64,000 nt of DNA from Adiantum capillus-veneris. Lineage: Eukaryota; Streptophyta; Polypodiopsida; Polypodiales; Pteridaceae. Shown in pieces: positions 10,020 to 19,564 of the stretch. A program made the position numbers and the translations under genes. The DNA is taken from assembly GCA_014529385.2 (NCBI GenBank), contig CM043944.1, positions 167,347,740 through 167,411,739 on the forward strand, given 5' to 3'. A model generated the notes under the pieces. The model saw nothing but the letters and a program-made list of their open reading frames with translations, was not told the DNA's origin and did no database searches. Position 1 is the stretch's first letter. Every line of letters begins with the position of its first letter.

Positions 10020-11029
10020 AGACATCATACGCGTATGATGTCTCACAGCATGAATTTCACATCCATTTCAACATTTGAGTGCATAGCCTCATTCCACATG
10101 TTAATCACATCCTATGAACCAAGTATCATGAGAATTGGAGTTAGAAAACCCAAGGAAAACCAAAAAGACGCAAAGTAGGCCATAAAATTGATTTTTGGTC
10201 CTAATTTTGTCAAAATAACTCCAAACTCATTGAAACTTTGTAGGATTGTTGATTAACACATCTACAAGCTATCTGGAACCAAAAAGCACCATTTTGACAC
10301 AAAAGACATCATACGCGTATGATGTCTATTTGCACTTACAGAGCCAAAACTGCTCATTTGTCATCATACATCCATTATATATATCTAATACATGCTACAT
10401 ATGAAATTTGGAACCATTTGGTCAAGAGGATCACCCCATTAGCCCAATTGAGGGAAAATCCTTCACCTAAAGCCTATTTTTGGCCCAAATCCAACATACT
10501 CAAGTCCAAACCAAGATTTGAGTAGGAACAGTCCTTCACTAGTACATGGGGAGTCCACAGAACCAATCCCATGCAAAATTGATGAAAAAGACATCATACG
10601 CGTATGATGTCTCCAGAGCCATTTTTAGCCCAAAATCTATCCAAACTTCATAAATCCACTGAATAAGCCTATCTAAAGCCAAATCCAAGCTTATAGAGAA
10701 ATTTGGTCCAAAAATACACTAAAAGACATCATACGCGTATGATGTCTCACTATGTGATTTTGGCACCTCAGGGCTTCAACCACCAAACAGAAGTGATCTA
10801 CATGCCATTTGAAAGTGAACCACCAAGTTTTATCCAATTTGGATCATAAAATCCAATTCCCTTTCAAAATTTTGCCAAGAGCCGAACTGGACTAAACTGG
10901 CCAAAACTTGACCAAATGGGATCCAAACTCAAATCCAAGCATATGATACTCATGTATACACTATCAGCTACAAGCACAACCAATATGAAGTCATTTTGAC
11001 ACAAAAGACATCATACGCGTATGATGTCT
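10020..11029 (+). repeat. Array of five identical 24-bp perfect palindromes in E1
   Basis: The half-site AGACATCATACG is followed directly by its exact reverse complement, at 10020-10043, 10304-10327, 10589-10612, 10724-10747 and 11006-11029. All five are 24/24 identical. Start-to-start spacings are 284, 285, 135 and 282 bases. Flanks show only weak similarity (for example ATTTTGACACAAA before copies 2 and 5). The centre is ACGCGT. The array lies between pol and the downstream ORF. In DNA it has the form of a dimeric protein site; in RNA each copy could fold back on itself. Confidence 0.97.
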
Positions 11030-11195
11030 CCAGCATGATTTTGAGCCCATTTTGCATATTTTTTCACCTACCTTGCATCCTTAGGCCCTGAATAGCTCAT
11101 GTTTCAATTTTCAAGTCATTTGAATAGTTAAAAGCTTCATTTCGGCTTTCAGTACTAAAAAGACGCTAACTTCTGAAATTGGAGTTACAGGATCC

Positions 11196-14065
11196 ATGGA
11201 TTCCGCCAAGTCATCGGCAACGAAGAGAAAAAGACCGACAATCAAAGATGCTCTTGCAGAAGCGGAACCTTTGACATTCCAGCAGAAACCCTCAAGCCAA
11301 CCAAAACTTGGGTGGAGGAAGCAGTATTGGAGAAAGAGGGAATAAAGATCTACCAGGGGACTTTCAGAGATCCTCAAGGGCAAGCGGTGGATGTACCGAT
11401 GATCCCACAGGAATTGGTAGATTATAGCAGGTCAGAAGACATCAGCAGGTACCTGGAAAGGGCAGACTTGCACAGTTTCTTCACCTCGAGACCATCAGGT
11501 GTGGATACAAGAAGAGTGTACGAGTTGGCAACATCCATTCAGAAGGATGGAAAAGCCACATTGACAGCCATGGATGGAGAGAAAGTAGAAGTACAGATCA
11601 CTCCACAGCTCATTGCAGACGCATTGAAGCTGCACAACAAAGGGAGCTCGGTCAGGGAAAGAAGGGAGGCCATAGAGGTCTATGAGTCCAAGAAACAGAA
11701 TGCAACCTATGGAGATATGCAGGACCCAAGAGCGGCAACCCTTTGCCGACTGTACAACCATTTCTTCATGTTTGCAGTAAAAGACCGCAAAAGTATACGA
11801 CACCACCCATGCCATTGCGACCACCATCACATGGGCATTAAAGAGCAATATGCCAAAAGAGGTGAATTACGCTCAACACATCCACGAGCAAGTAATTGCC
11901 ATGCACAACGAGAAGCCAAAATACATAGGAGGAGCGGAAATTCTGACAAGAATAGCTTATGAAGCTATTGGAGCTAGAGATCAGTGGCCAAAGGTTCCCT
12001 CCCAGAATGAGTGGCTTAGAGAAGCCGACGAGGAGGAAGAACAGCCCGAAGTATCCAAGAGGGCATCCACAAGAGCACGCCGGAAACTAGAAGTAGTTTC
12101 AGAACCTGAAGAGGATGTGGACGAGCCACTTAAGAAGAAAGTAAAGAAGAAGGTTGCTCCCAAGCAAACCAAAAGTCAGAAAGCGGCAAGAATGGAAAGA
12201 TTAGTGGAGCAGTTTAGAGCGAAAAGAGCTCTAAAGGGTGACTTTGAAGAAAAGTGGGTGGACCCCACTAAAGTCGGAAAACTAGCTCGCCAGGCCACAT
12301 ATTGATCAATACGATCAATATATTAAAGCTTATGAGGAGTCAGAGGCTATTTTGGAGCAGCAACCTGTCGAGCCATACACTGAAGAGGAGGTACAACAAT
12401 TTAAAGCTGAGCTGAAAAAGGACGACAAGGGGAAAAGGAAAGTAGATGAGTCTACTAAGCCTCAAGAGAAAGATGGGCAAGCGACAAAGGGAAAGCCAAG
12501 GAAGCTGAGGACAAACATCCCTCTATGACTGATGTACCAAGCCCGAAGAAGACGGAAAAAATTGTGGAAGAGAGACCACAGTAGAGGTGGACACAGATGT
12601 TTGGAAAAGCCAGAAGCCGAGACCAAAGAAAAGAAGATAGATCCAGTTCAGCAAAAGAGAAATGATTATGAGGATCTGGTAGCGATAGGATACACCGAAG
12701 AAGAGGCCCTTGAGGCAATTTATGGGATCACCCTACAAAAAAAGATGAACGGAGAGGGACGGAGAAAAAAACAAAGAGTAAAAAGAAAGTGAAGAGAAAC
12801 TGGACGAACCGAAAATACTAGAAGAGCCAAAGCCAGTGGAGGTGGTGGCGGAAAGAGCTTTAGAGTTGACAGATGATGATGAAAAAGACATGCACATGTG
12901 CATGAACTGCTCAGCAAGATTAAAAGAAAGGTCCAAGGCAAGGGAAGTAGAGATTGAGACAGCCAAACAAAGGGAAGCGGAGTTGCAGAGAAAATTAGAG
13001 AATGCTATGACTGAATCTGAAAGTCATAAAGCATCACTCTATGACGCGGAAAACGAGAGAGACGGCTTGATACTCCAGCTAGCCGAGGCTTCAAGAGAAG
13101 TAACAAGTGCACAGGAAGCAAGGAGCGGATAGAGGATGAGTTGGAGGCGGCAAGGATGAGCTCATTGAGCTAAGGGAGAGAGTCGAGCTCCAAGAAAGAA
13201 CAATCACTAGACTCAGGACTACCCCTAGAGCTAGCAGAGCAGGAACCGAACAAGAGGGAGCTATCATACCAGCTTTGGAAGACCAGGTCCGAAGCTTACA
13301 AAGAGAGCTGAGATTAGAGCAAGTGCAAAGGTTGCACATTGCGGAGGGATCATTGGCGCAGAGGAGAGGCTCACATTAGAAAATCAAACACTACGGACAG
13401 AGAATGAGGCCCTCCGCAAACAGCTCCAAGATCTACAAGAGCAACAAAGAAGAGAGACAGAGACACCACAAGAAGAATCAGGTGGAGCAGCCATAGAGCT
13501 ACCAGAAACTGGAGAGGCAACCACAATTGAAGATCCAGCCCCAGCTCAAGAGGTGGCCTCGACTTCAAGAATCTCTGAAGAAGAAGAACAAAGGCTCCAT
13601 GACCAAATAGAAAAGTCAGCAGAGGAGAGTGCCAAGGCGGAAATGGAATGGGAGAGGAGACTCCTTATCTCCATTAGACTTCAGGGACTTGACACAAAAG
13701 TGCTCCATGAACAGTGGATGCAACCCAGCCTGCCTTTCCCTTTGATGAAATTTGAAGTGCTAAAGACGAAAAAGAGAATAGAGGAGGAGCAGTATGTCGC
13801 TCTTTACGAAGGCGACATCACAAAGGAGGAACAATCAAAGAAGATAGTAGATTCACAACCTAGATGGAGGAAAGGTTGGCTGAACAAATACCCAGCCTAC
13901 CTCATCTACTTGGTGGAGGCACAAAGGAGATTCGGGAGGATGCAACCTTCTGCCCGGTGCCAAGAGTCAGAAACTGGAAAGAGCATGGCAGGATTGCAGA
14001 AAAGAAGCCAAATTGGCTTAATTATCCAGGATGCCAGGACCAAAGGCAGGAGAGAGAATAGGTAA
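11196..14065 (+). pseudogene. E1 downstream ORF (env-position), broken, with coiled coils
   Basis: A coding region opens with ATG at 11196 (MDSAKSSATKRKRPT) and continues through several frames: TFDIPAETLKPTKTWVEE from about 11265, a long stretch 11312-11790, then 11790-12305 (TTITWALKSNMPKEV), 12300-12530, 12836-13132 and 13553-14065. At least five frameshifts break it. The segment with VQITPQLIADALKL and, later, an alpha-helical GAEILTRIAYEAIG stretch resembles the plant transposon-protein domain found in the env-position ORF of Athila-like elements; this is pattern similarity only. From about 12000 on it is Lys/Glu-rich with heptad-like coiled coils. No signal peptide or clear membrane segment is visible, so 'envelope' would be a misleading name. 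Confidence 0.6.
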
Positions 14066-14458
14066 AGCCTACATGGTGAAAACCCTAACGGGCACCATCA
14101 AGCTCTTTACTGGCTCTCCTGACCTTTCGTGTCAGATGCTCAAGAAAATCTGCAGGACTCTCTTAGCTTGCATTGAAGTGTTCGCGCCAGATAAAGCCAC
14201 GACCTCGAGTCTACTATCGACGGCCGACACAGTGACTGATATGATGTACGATCTTTCATTGCAGCCTTCTCCAAAGTGTTACACCTCCTATACCAAAGGA
14301 TTATGTTTTTGCCTAGCTTCCACATGCAAACATTCGAAGAAGCTTTCTACACCGGCTTTTTCACCCACGAAAGCAAAATATTCGGCCCAACCTTGACCAT
14401 CGGCAACCTACGATACGAATCACATTTGCAGATGCTCAAGACGACAGGACTTTATTGA
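14066..14458 (+). pseudogene. E1 C-terminal piece of the downstream ORF
   Basis: Readable protein continues almost to the 3' LTR in two overlapping frames: 14031-14396 and 14276-14458. The latter ends FGPTLTIGNLRYESHLQML and stops 36 bases before the polypurine tract. The position suits the end of an env-position ORF, but the function is unknown and a frameshift near 14280 divides it. Confidence 0.4.
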
Positions 14459-14493
14459 CCAAGCATAAAAGTCATGTCAGGGACGACATGAAC

Positions 14494-14507
14494 GCGGAGG
14501 GGGGGAG
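14494..14507 (+). other. Polypurine tract of E1
   Basis: A purine run with seven consecutive Gs immediately precedes the TGTT of the 3' LTR, where plus-strand synthesis is primed in LTR elements. Confidence 0.85.
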
Positions 14508-14716
14508 TGTTGAGCCAGCAGAGGATCACACCCACATTTTTGCTCACACTCATCATTTTGTAACCATTGATTGTAATAAATGTCTTTCCGACATTGATTT
14601 TGATTTGAGCCATTCATTAAGTAACGGGACTCAATTGAGTTTCCAGCTTGTAATCCCGAAGTAATTTCACTTGCTGATGTAATTAGTTAGAGATGTTCTC
14701 ACCTCCAAGGCTGAGG

Positions 14717-14725
14717 TATATAAGC
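14717..14725 (+). promoter_or_regulatory. TATA box in the E1 LTR
   Basis: GTATATAAG lies about 210 bases into the LTR, a usual place for the U3 promoter. E2 has GTATATATACC at the matching place. Transcription start is inferred some 30 bases downstream. Confidence 0.6.
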
Positions 14726-14793
14726 CAAAGTTTTTGTAACCTAAGGGATTCAGATTATTAATCAAAGTGAGTTTTTGAGCGCCGTGACTGTGT

Positions 14794-14820
14794 CAGAGAG
14801 AGAGAGAGAGAGAGAGAGAG
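14794..14820 (+). repeat. (GA)n microsatellite in the E1 LTR
   Basis: About 13 GA units just downstream of the TATA box, in the likely transcribed leader; the E2 LTR has a shorter GAGAGAG run at the same place. Confidence 0.9.
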
Positions 14821-15091
14821 TCTTATCTACTTGCTACGCGAGCTACGGAGCCGCCATTGGAGAAGCGACACCGCCATTGTGTTAGCAACGGCGAGAGCTA
14901 CGCACAGATACCAAGAGTGCGCGCTATCGGCTTCTATGTGTGGTAAGTTTCTACGAGCTTCGGTGTGAGTTTTCTTCCAACTCGTGTGTCGGAATGGAGC
15001 GTGCAACATATCTATAGAACCACAATGAGTAGAGCTACACATTAGTACCATCGGGGTCAAGTTTCGATCACCTGTATTTTTCGGCCTGTCT

Positions 15092-15101
15092 TCATACGCG
15101 T
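15092..15101 (+). promoter_or_regulatory. Palindrome half-site in the E1 LTR
   Basis: TCATACGCGT matches ten central bases of the E1 internal palindrome. It lies about 375 bases after the TATA box, at the spot that in the E2 LTR holds AGACATCCTACG, the E2 version. The family-specific base (A here, C in E2) agrees with each element's own array. Confidence 0.55.
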
Positions 15102-15446
15102 TTACCGCACGGAGTGGTTATAGGTTGATTTTGCAGTTCAAGTCTTTAGGGTGTTGTTCTTACCTAGTGTATAGACTTCCCCTTGAGTTTGAGATCGATT
15201 CAATGATTCTAGATCCTGTTTCGTATAGCATTCGTTCGTCGTACGGATTTCAGTCACTTGCGTATTTTAGAACTTAGATTTGATTTCCTTAGTAGTGATT
15301 GTCATTAGAATGTCGAGTAGGTGATTTGACACCCACCTAGTTGTTTCCATGCGCCTGCGGGTCAAGCTCCGTCCTCGTCTGACAAATTCTGTTGTTGGTT
15401 GTGTTCTCGCTATTTAGCTTCCGCTAGCGGCGTAACCGCCTTAACA

Positions 15447-16465
15447 TTGAGGATCAACAAGTCTTGAGAAGATCTACTAGGATACCTCGGGTTCCGGATA
15501 TATATGTTCAATCTCTAGACTATGTCATGTTAATGGATTGCAAAAAATCCTCCTACTATAAAGAAGCTATGTTGTCAGATGACAAGTGGAAGTGGGAAAA
15601 GGAAACGCAATAAAAAATGGACTTACCGCATAAAAATCACACATAGACTTTAGTGCCTTTTCCTAATAGGAAACATGAATTACCATGCAAATGGGTCTAC
15701 AATATGAAGATTACACCCAGTGATGGATAGCCAAAGTACAAAGCAAGGCTAGTTTTCTAAAGGATTTAAACAACAACCAGGTATTGTCTTTGAGGAGATC
15801 TTCTCCCCTAGAGTCAAGATGACTTCCTTGCGGTGTGTACTAGCTTTGGTTGCCAAAGAAGACATGGAGCTTGTTCAGATGGATGTCCAAAAAACATTTC
15901 GCCATGGTGATCTTCATAAGGAGATTTACATGCCAGAAGTATTTGAGGAGAAAGGCAAAGAACTTATTGTGTGCAAGTTAGAAAAGAGCCTTTATGGTCT
16001 TAAACAAGCACCCAAGGAGTGGTATCACAAGTTCCATGCCTCTATGTTGTCCCAAGGGTATTGCTGGAGTAAAATAGATCACTACCTCTATACTATAAGG
16101 GCAAAGGATGGCAATTTTTTGATTTTGATCCTTTATGTGGATGACATGCTTATTGTTTCCAGTAAGAACAAGGATGAGATAGATGCCTTAAAGAAAAATT
16201 TAAATGGTAATTTTGACATGAAAGGTTTGGGAAATGCTAGTCCTATACTTGGCATACGGATTGTCAAAGATCAAAATAATAAGTTGTTTTACTTGTTGTC
16301 TCAGACCAAGTACATCAACAAGATACTTGAGCATTTCAGTACGATGGGGGGGAAGGCACTCAATACCTCATTACATTCATATGTGAAACTCAACTTGCAA
16401 GATTGTCCCAAATCTGATGATGACAAGGCAACAATGGCTAAGGTTCCATACTCATTTGTAGTTGT
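15447..16465 (+). pseudogene. Ty1/copia pol fragment: end of integrase region and reverse transcriptase
   Basis: Reads as copia pol with the typical LRRSTRIPRVPD start, a KWVYNMK motif, QMDVQKTFRHGDL (usually VKTAFLHGDL), SLYGLKQAPKEWYHKF and catalytic YVDDMLI near 16134-16150. Broken by stops before 15819, with a clean 235-codon frame from 15819. It ends abruptly in KVPYS at 16465 where the E2 LTR begins. Both Ty3 elements inserted into this older copia element, one on each side of the fragment, which fixes the relative order of events. No copia LTR is present here. Confidence 0.9.
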
Positions 16466-16667
16466 TGTTAGAAGCTGGACACACCCCACGACATCTAACT
16501 ACTCGACGGACTATTATTTTTTGTAATTATTCATTCATTGAGGAAAACCCTATTTTTCACCTTGTAAATATTGGGACTTACAGAAGTTTCCAGATTGTAT
16601 CCCAGTTTTGATAGTTAGACCGAGTTGATGGTTGATTTTGGAACTTTAGGGTTTGAGAAGTTGTAAG

Positions 16668-16678
16668 GTATATATACC
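16668..16678 (+). promoter_or_regulatory. TATA box in the E2 LTR
   Basis: GTATATATACC about 200 bases into the LTR, matching the place of the E1 TATA box. Confidence 0.55.
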
Positions 16679-17038
16679 ACTTTTTGACCTTAATTGAAAA
16701 CCTTTTGTCATTTTAAACAAGTTCTTTAAGTCTATGAGTGAGCGTACTGTGTACATGAGAGAGAGTGTGAGCTTCGTCTTGACACTACATGTGCTACGGT
16801 GGTCGGAATCGAGTACGGAGAAGTGCAGCGTGTTGCCCCTGACTAGAGCTACAAGCCGATACCAACATTGCACGCGTACGGTCCGGCTTTGGGAGCTCCT
16901 TCTACGAGCTTCATCGGTTGTTTGGGTGAGCATACGTTATCTGATTTTGCATTACAGCATATCCACGCGTTCACATTGAGTAGAGCTACACATTAGGCAC
17001 TTCAGATTTTGGAAACAAAGACCTGCAGATTTTGGCCA

Positions 17039-17050
17039 GACATCCTACGT
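17039..17050 (+). promoter_or_regulatory. Palindrome half-site in the E2 LTR
   Basis: AGACATCCTACG is a 12/12 match to the half-site of the E2 internal palindromes and lies about 370 bases after the TATA box, homologous to the E1 LTR site. The second arm is not conserved. Confidence 0.6.
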
Positions 17051-17394
17051 GTTTCTGCACCAGGTGTTTTGGGTCGTGATTTTGGTTCATAGACCTTAGG
17101 GAGAGCGGCCTATAGGTATTAGTAGGGTCTTCTTCAAGTTCTATGGTGTTTCGAAAGTGTTTGATGGGTGTTCGACTCTAGAAAGCGTTGTAGGAAGTAT
17201 CCTCTTTTGCACTCTTGAAGACTGTGACTGAGACAATTGGTAGGGACCTCTGTAGGAATTAGTTAGGAGTCTCTCGAGTGTAGGTTGGAACCTTATGCTT
17301 GCTTCCACGCGCCTGCGGGTCGAGCTTCGTCCTTAGCTGACATTACTTGTTAGGTGAGTTCTCGCTATGCCGTCGCGGCGTACCCGTCCAACAT

Positions 17395-17412
17395 TGGCGC
17401 CGTTGTCGGGGA
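17395..17412 (+). other. Primer binding site of E2 (tRNA-Asp type)
   Basis: TGGCGCCGTTGTCGGGGA lies directly after the LTR end. It is close to the complement of the 3' end of plant tRNA-Asp, the primer type typical of Athila/Tat-like elements. One base differs from the common TTGCCGGGG form. Confidence 0.88.
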
Positions 17413-19208
17413 CGCAAACCTTAGGTAGGTGACCGAGACTAATCATTGAGGATTGGGATTTTTGGCTTGCCAAGAGTCTCGCTGTACATATAGACAGGAT
17501 CAGAGGGTGGAGGACTCTCTAGGTCTTAGAGGGAGTCTAGGAAGCGTGTGTCTGGCCTAGATCCTTCGACTTAGGTAGAGGAGGTAGACTTAGGTAGTTT
17601 TAGGTAGTAGTCGAGTTCTAGAGTAGGAGTTGGTGTGGTAGAAGCGGTGAGAGGTGAGCTTGAGAGTCCGGAGAGGCCAAAAAGCAACCAAAAACACCAT
17701 TATCACCATTTCTTCATGATAGGTAGGAGTAGAGTAAGTAAGACATCATGATTCATATCTAGAGCATTTCATGCATGTACACTTGCTTGGTAGAATCCTT
17801 ACAAGTTTGTAAAAGACGCAAAAGTGTGGTTGAAAGCCTAATTGAAGTCCAAAAGTTACTGTGAGTGTTTTTGATAGGTCTACAGAGCATCAGGGGCATT
17901 CCTGTCAGAAATTTTTTTAATTTTAAGCTAGGAGACATCCTACGCGTAGGATGTCTACAGGCCAATCTGGGAGGAATTTTGGGATTTTGAGTTGACCAGT
18001 GTGTTCAGAAGGTAGGGTTTACCCTAATTTCAACTGGAAAGTGGAAATTTGGCCATCTCTTGACAGGATAAGGCTAGACAGACTGAAATTGCTAGACATC
18101 CTACCCAAATAGTGCCAAAACATTAACTTGAGACCAAAACCATAAGATGGCTGCATGAGTGTGTCTTGCATGATATATTGAGTGACTGAAAGGGGGTTCA
18201 CCTCATTTGGGCAAGAAAATTGGGTTCAAAGTGGACTTTAGCACTTTTGACTGACAAAGAAAAAAAAAACTGAAGTTTGGGACTTTTGACATCCAAATCA
18301 AAATCTAAGCATACCACTGGGATAGTGACATCAAGGGGAAGCTGTGGAACAAATCTGATGTCAAACAGGCCAAAAAGACATCCTACGCGTAGGATGTCTT
18401 CTGAGTGATTTGGGACTCCAAATTGGAATCTGAGTAGACCAAGGTGATCAGCAACTCAAGGGGAGCTTGAGCCTTCAGTTTGAAGCCATTCTGAAGGAAA
18501 AGACATCCTACGCGTAGGATCTCTAATGCAAGCAAATAAAGCCAGAATTTGACTTTGGGCATTGTAAGGTGTTATATAGCCTAAGGCAAGTCTGCTAGTC
18601 AATTTTGGTCCAATTTGGAGTTGATTAGACTGATCAATACCATCAACAGGCCGTCGGAACAGATTTCTGACTCATTGACCAGCTTATAGAAGTCCAAATC
18701 AAAAAGTAAAAGCAGCTGTAAGCTTAGCACAACAAAGGGAAACAACAGTGCAAAAATCCAGGCAAAATACAGCAGGAGACATCCTACGCTAGGATGTCTA
18801 TTGGGGCATACTGCAGAGAAAATTTAACCTGGCCTAGACAGTGAGGTTCCATTTGGCTTGAGGGTTCTAGAACTTCTTTCAGAAGTGAATTTGGACCTTG
18901 GTTTCCCATTTGACAAAGCAAAGATTGAATTCAGACTTTTTCGCGTCAATTGGCCAACATCAGAGAGAAGTACTATTTCAGATTAGCAACCTAATCCAGA
19001 ACATCAGCAGTGTATAAAATACAGTAGTGGTTGAGATTAACTCTTCAGTTATACCAATCATTACTAAGATAACCTCTAGCAGATAAATGCTTTGATTCAA
19101 TTGCCGAAATTAAAACTCTTGTGTACAGGTATATTCAGCAACAAAGCAAGAAGTTGTGCAGAAACTGATCCGCTGCCAGGTGAGTGGTTGGATTTGTGCT
19201 AAATTGCA
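17413..19208 (+). other. E2 untranslated leader
   Basis: About 1.8 kb between primer site and first gag-like ATG, with no long open frame. It holds the palindrome set (17933-18799). Long leaders are usual in Athila/Tat relatives. Confidence 0.65.
17933..18799 (+). repeat. Palindrome set in the E2 leader
   Basis: The half-site AGACATCCTACG followed by its reverse complement occurs perfectly at 17933-17956 and 18376-18399. It occurs with one changed arm base at 18501-18524 and with one base lost from the centre at 18777-18799. A lone left half-site is at 18094-18105. Compared with E1, the fourth base from the centre changed from A to C on the left and from T to G on the right, so symmetry is kept. 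Confidence 0.93.
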
Positions 19209-19436
19209 TTGATAAGTTTGATGAATTTAAGATCAGGAAGATACATTGTTAGAGACCAAAAGGTGGCATGTGACCAAGGTAGCTTAGTGTCCACCGAAGA
19301 GAGTGTAACTCAGGCAAGGCTAGATCCGCTAGCACCGATTATTGAGGAAGGTAGTGATACTGACACTTCGTCAGACAAATCTTTCTTCATGATGGGGAGT
19401 CGTAAATCAAAATATTCTTACATAAGCGGTAAATAA
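19209..19436 (+). pseudogene. E2 putative gag start, truncated
   Basis: A 75-codon frame with ATG after the leader, reading MNLRSGRYIVRDQK near its start and acidic/Ser-rich later. Starts such as M-x-x-RSG are common in gag of Athila/Tat-like elements. It stops just where sequence character changes to AT-rich DNA. The assignment rests mainly on position. Confidence 0.5.
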
Positions 19437-19564
19437 CTTTGAAACCTTAAAGCACCAACCACATTTCTCGCTTGGACACCTTCTCCTCGATGTGTGGATG
19501 CCAAGGGAGCATCCCTAGGTAGCACTTTGTCGATAGGGTCGCGTGGCGCGCGCTTGGGTGCCAT
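19418..19564 (-). other. Short ORF of unknown origin
   Basis: On the minus strand a frame reads MAPKRAPRDPIDKVLPRDAP from an ATG at 19564. GC-rich compared with its surroundings, it may be an exon or the start of another element's gag. No family recognised. Confidence 0.2.

Larger units (their letters stand above)
1..15446 (+). mobile_element. Ty3/gypsy LTR retrotransposon E1, 5' end outside the window
   Basis: The order is gag, protease, linker, RT, RNase H, integrase, a second protease-like domain, a spacer, a downstream ORF, a polypurine tract and a 3' LTR. RT-RNase H before integrase marks it as Ty3/gypsy. The 3' LTR is 14508-15446 (TGTT...AACA). It sits in a Ty1/copia pol gene: sequence directly after the LTR reads as copia pol. 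The 5' LTR and primer site are not in the window, so the target duplication cannot be checked; the five bases after the LTR are TTGAG. Related by layout to Athila/Tat-like plant elements, which carry an extra ORF after pol. Individual ORFs are long, but the frames are broken relative to each other. Confidence 0.93.
14508..15446 (+). repeat. 3' LTR of E1
   Basis: 939 bp, starting TGTTGAG and ending TTAACA. A TATA box (GTATATAAG) is at 14717-14725 and a (GA)n run at 14794-14820. Near its end it shares GAGCTACACATTAG, GCGCCTGCGGGTC and a TAACCGCC/TACCCGTCC-like terminus with the E2 LTR, so the two are related families. A half-site like that of the internal palindromes lies at 15092-15101. Confidence 0.88.
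16466..17393 (+). repeat. 5' LTR of E2
   Basis: Starts TGTTAGAAGC and ends CCAACA. A TATA-like GTATATATACC is at 16668-16678. It shares with the E1 LTR the block GAGCTACACATTAG (16983), the block GCGCCTGCGGGTC near 17310 and the terminal region. A palindrome half-site lies at 17039-17050. The five bases before it are GTTGT, the candidate target duplication. Confidence 0.85.
16466..19436 (+). mobile_element. Ty3/gypsy element E2: 5' LTR, primer site, leader, gag start
   Basis: A 928-bp LTR, a tRNA-Asp-type primer site two bases after it, a 1.8-kb leader with palindromes, then an ATG-led reading frame starting at 19209. The element is lost after about 19436, where unrelated AT-rich sequence begins. 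The LTR resembles that of E1 in length, ends and several blocks. The rest of E2 is not recognisable in the window, so it is either truncated or separated by later insertions. Confidence 0.85.

Noticed and set aside
10020-11029. CRISPR array because of regularly spaced identical repeats
   Set aside because: Spacers are 110-260 bases and unequal, the repeat is a full palindrome, and the setting is a plant retrotransposon.
10020-11029. Rho-independent-style terminators from the hairpins
   Set aside because: No U-run follows, the hairpins would have no loop, and the context is eukaryotic.
11312-14458. Calling the E1 downstream ORF an envelope gene
   Set aside because: No signal peptide, membrane segment or fusion motif is visible; only the position is env-like.
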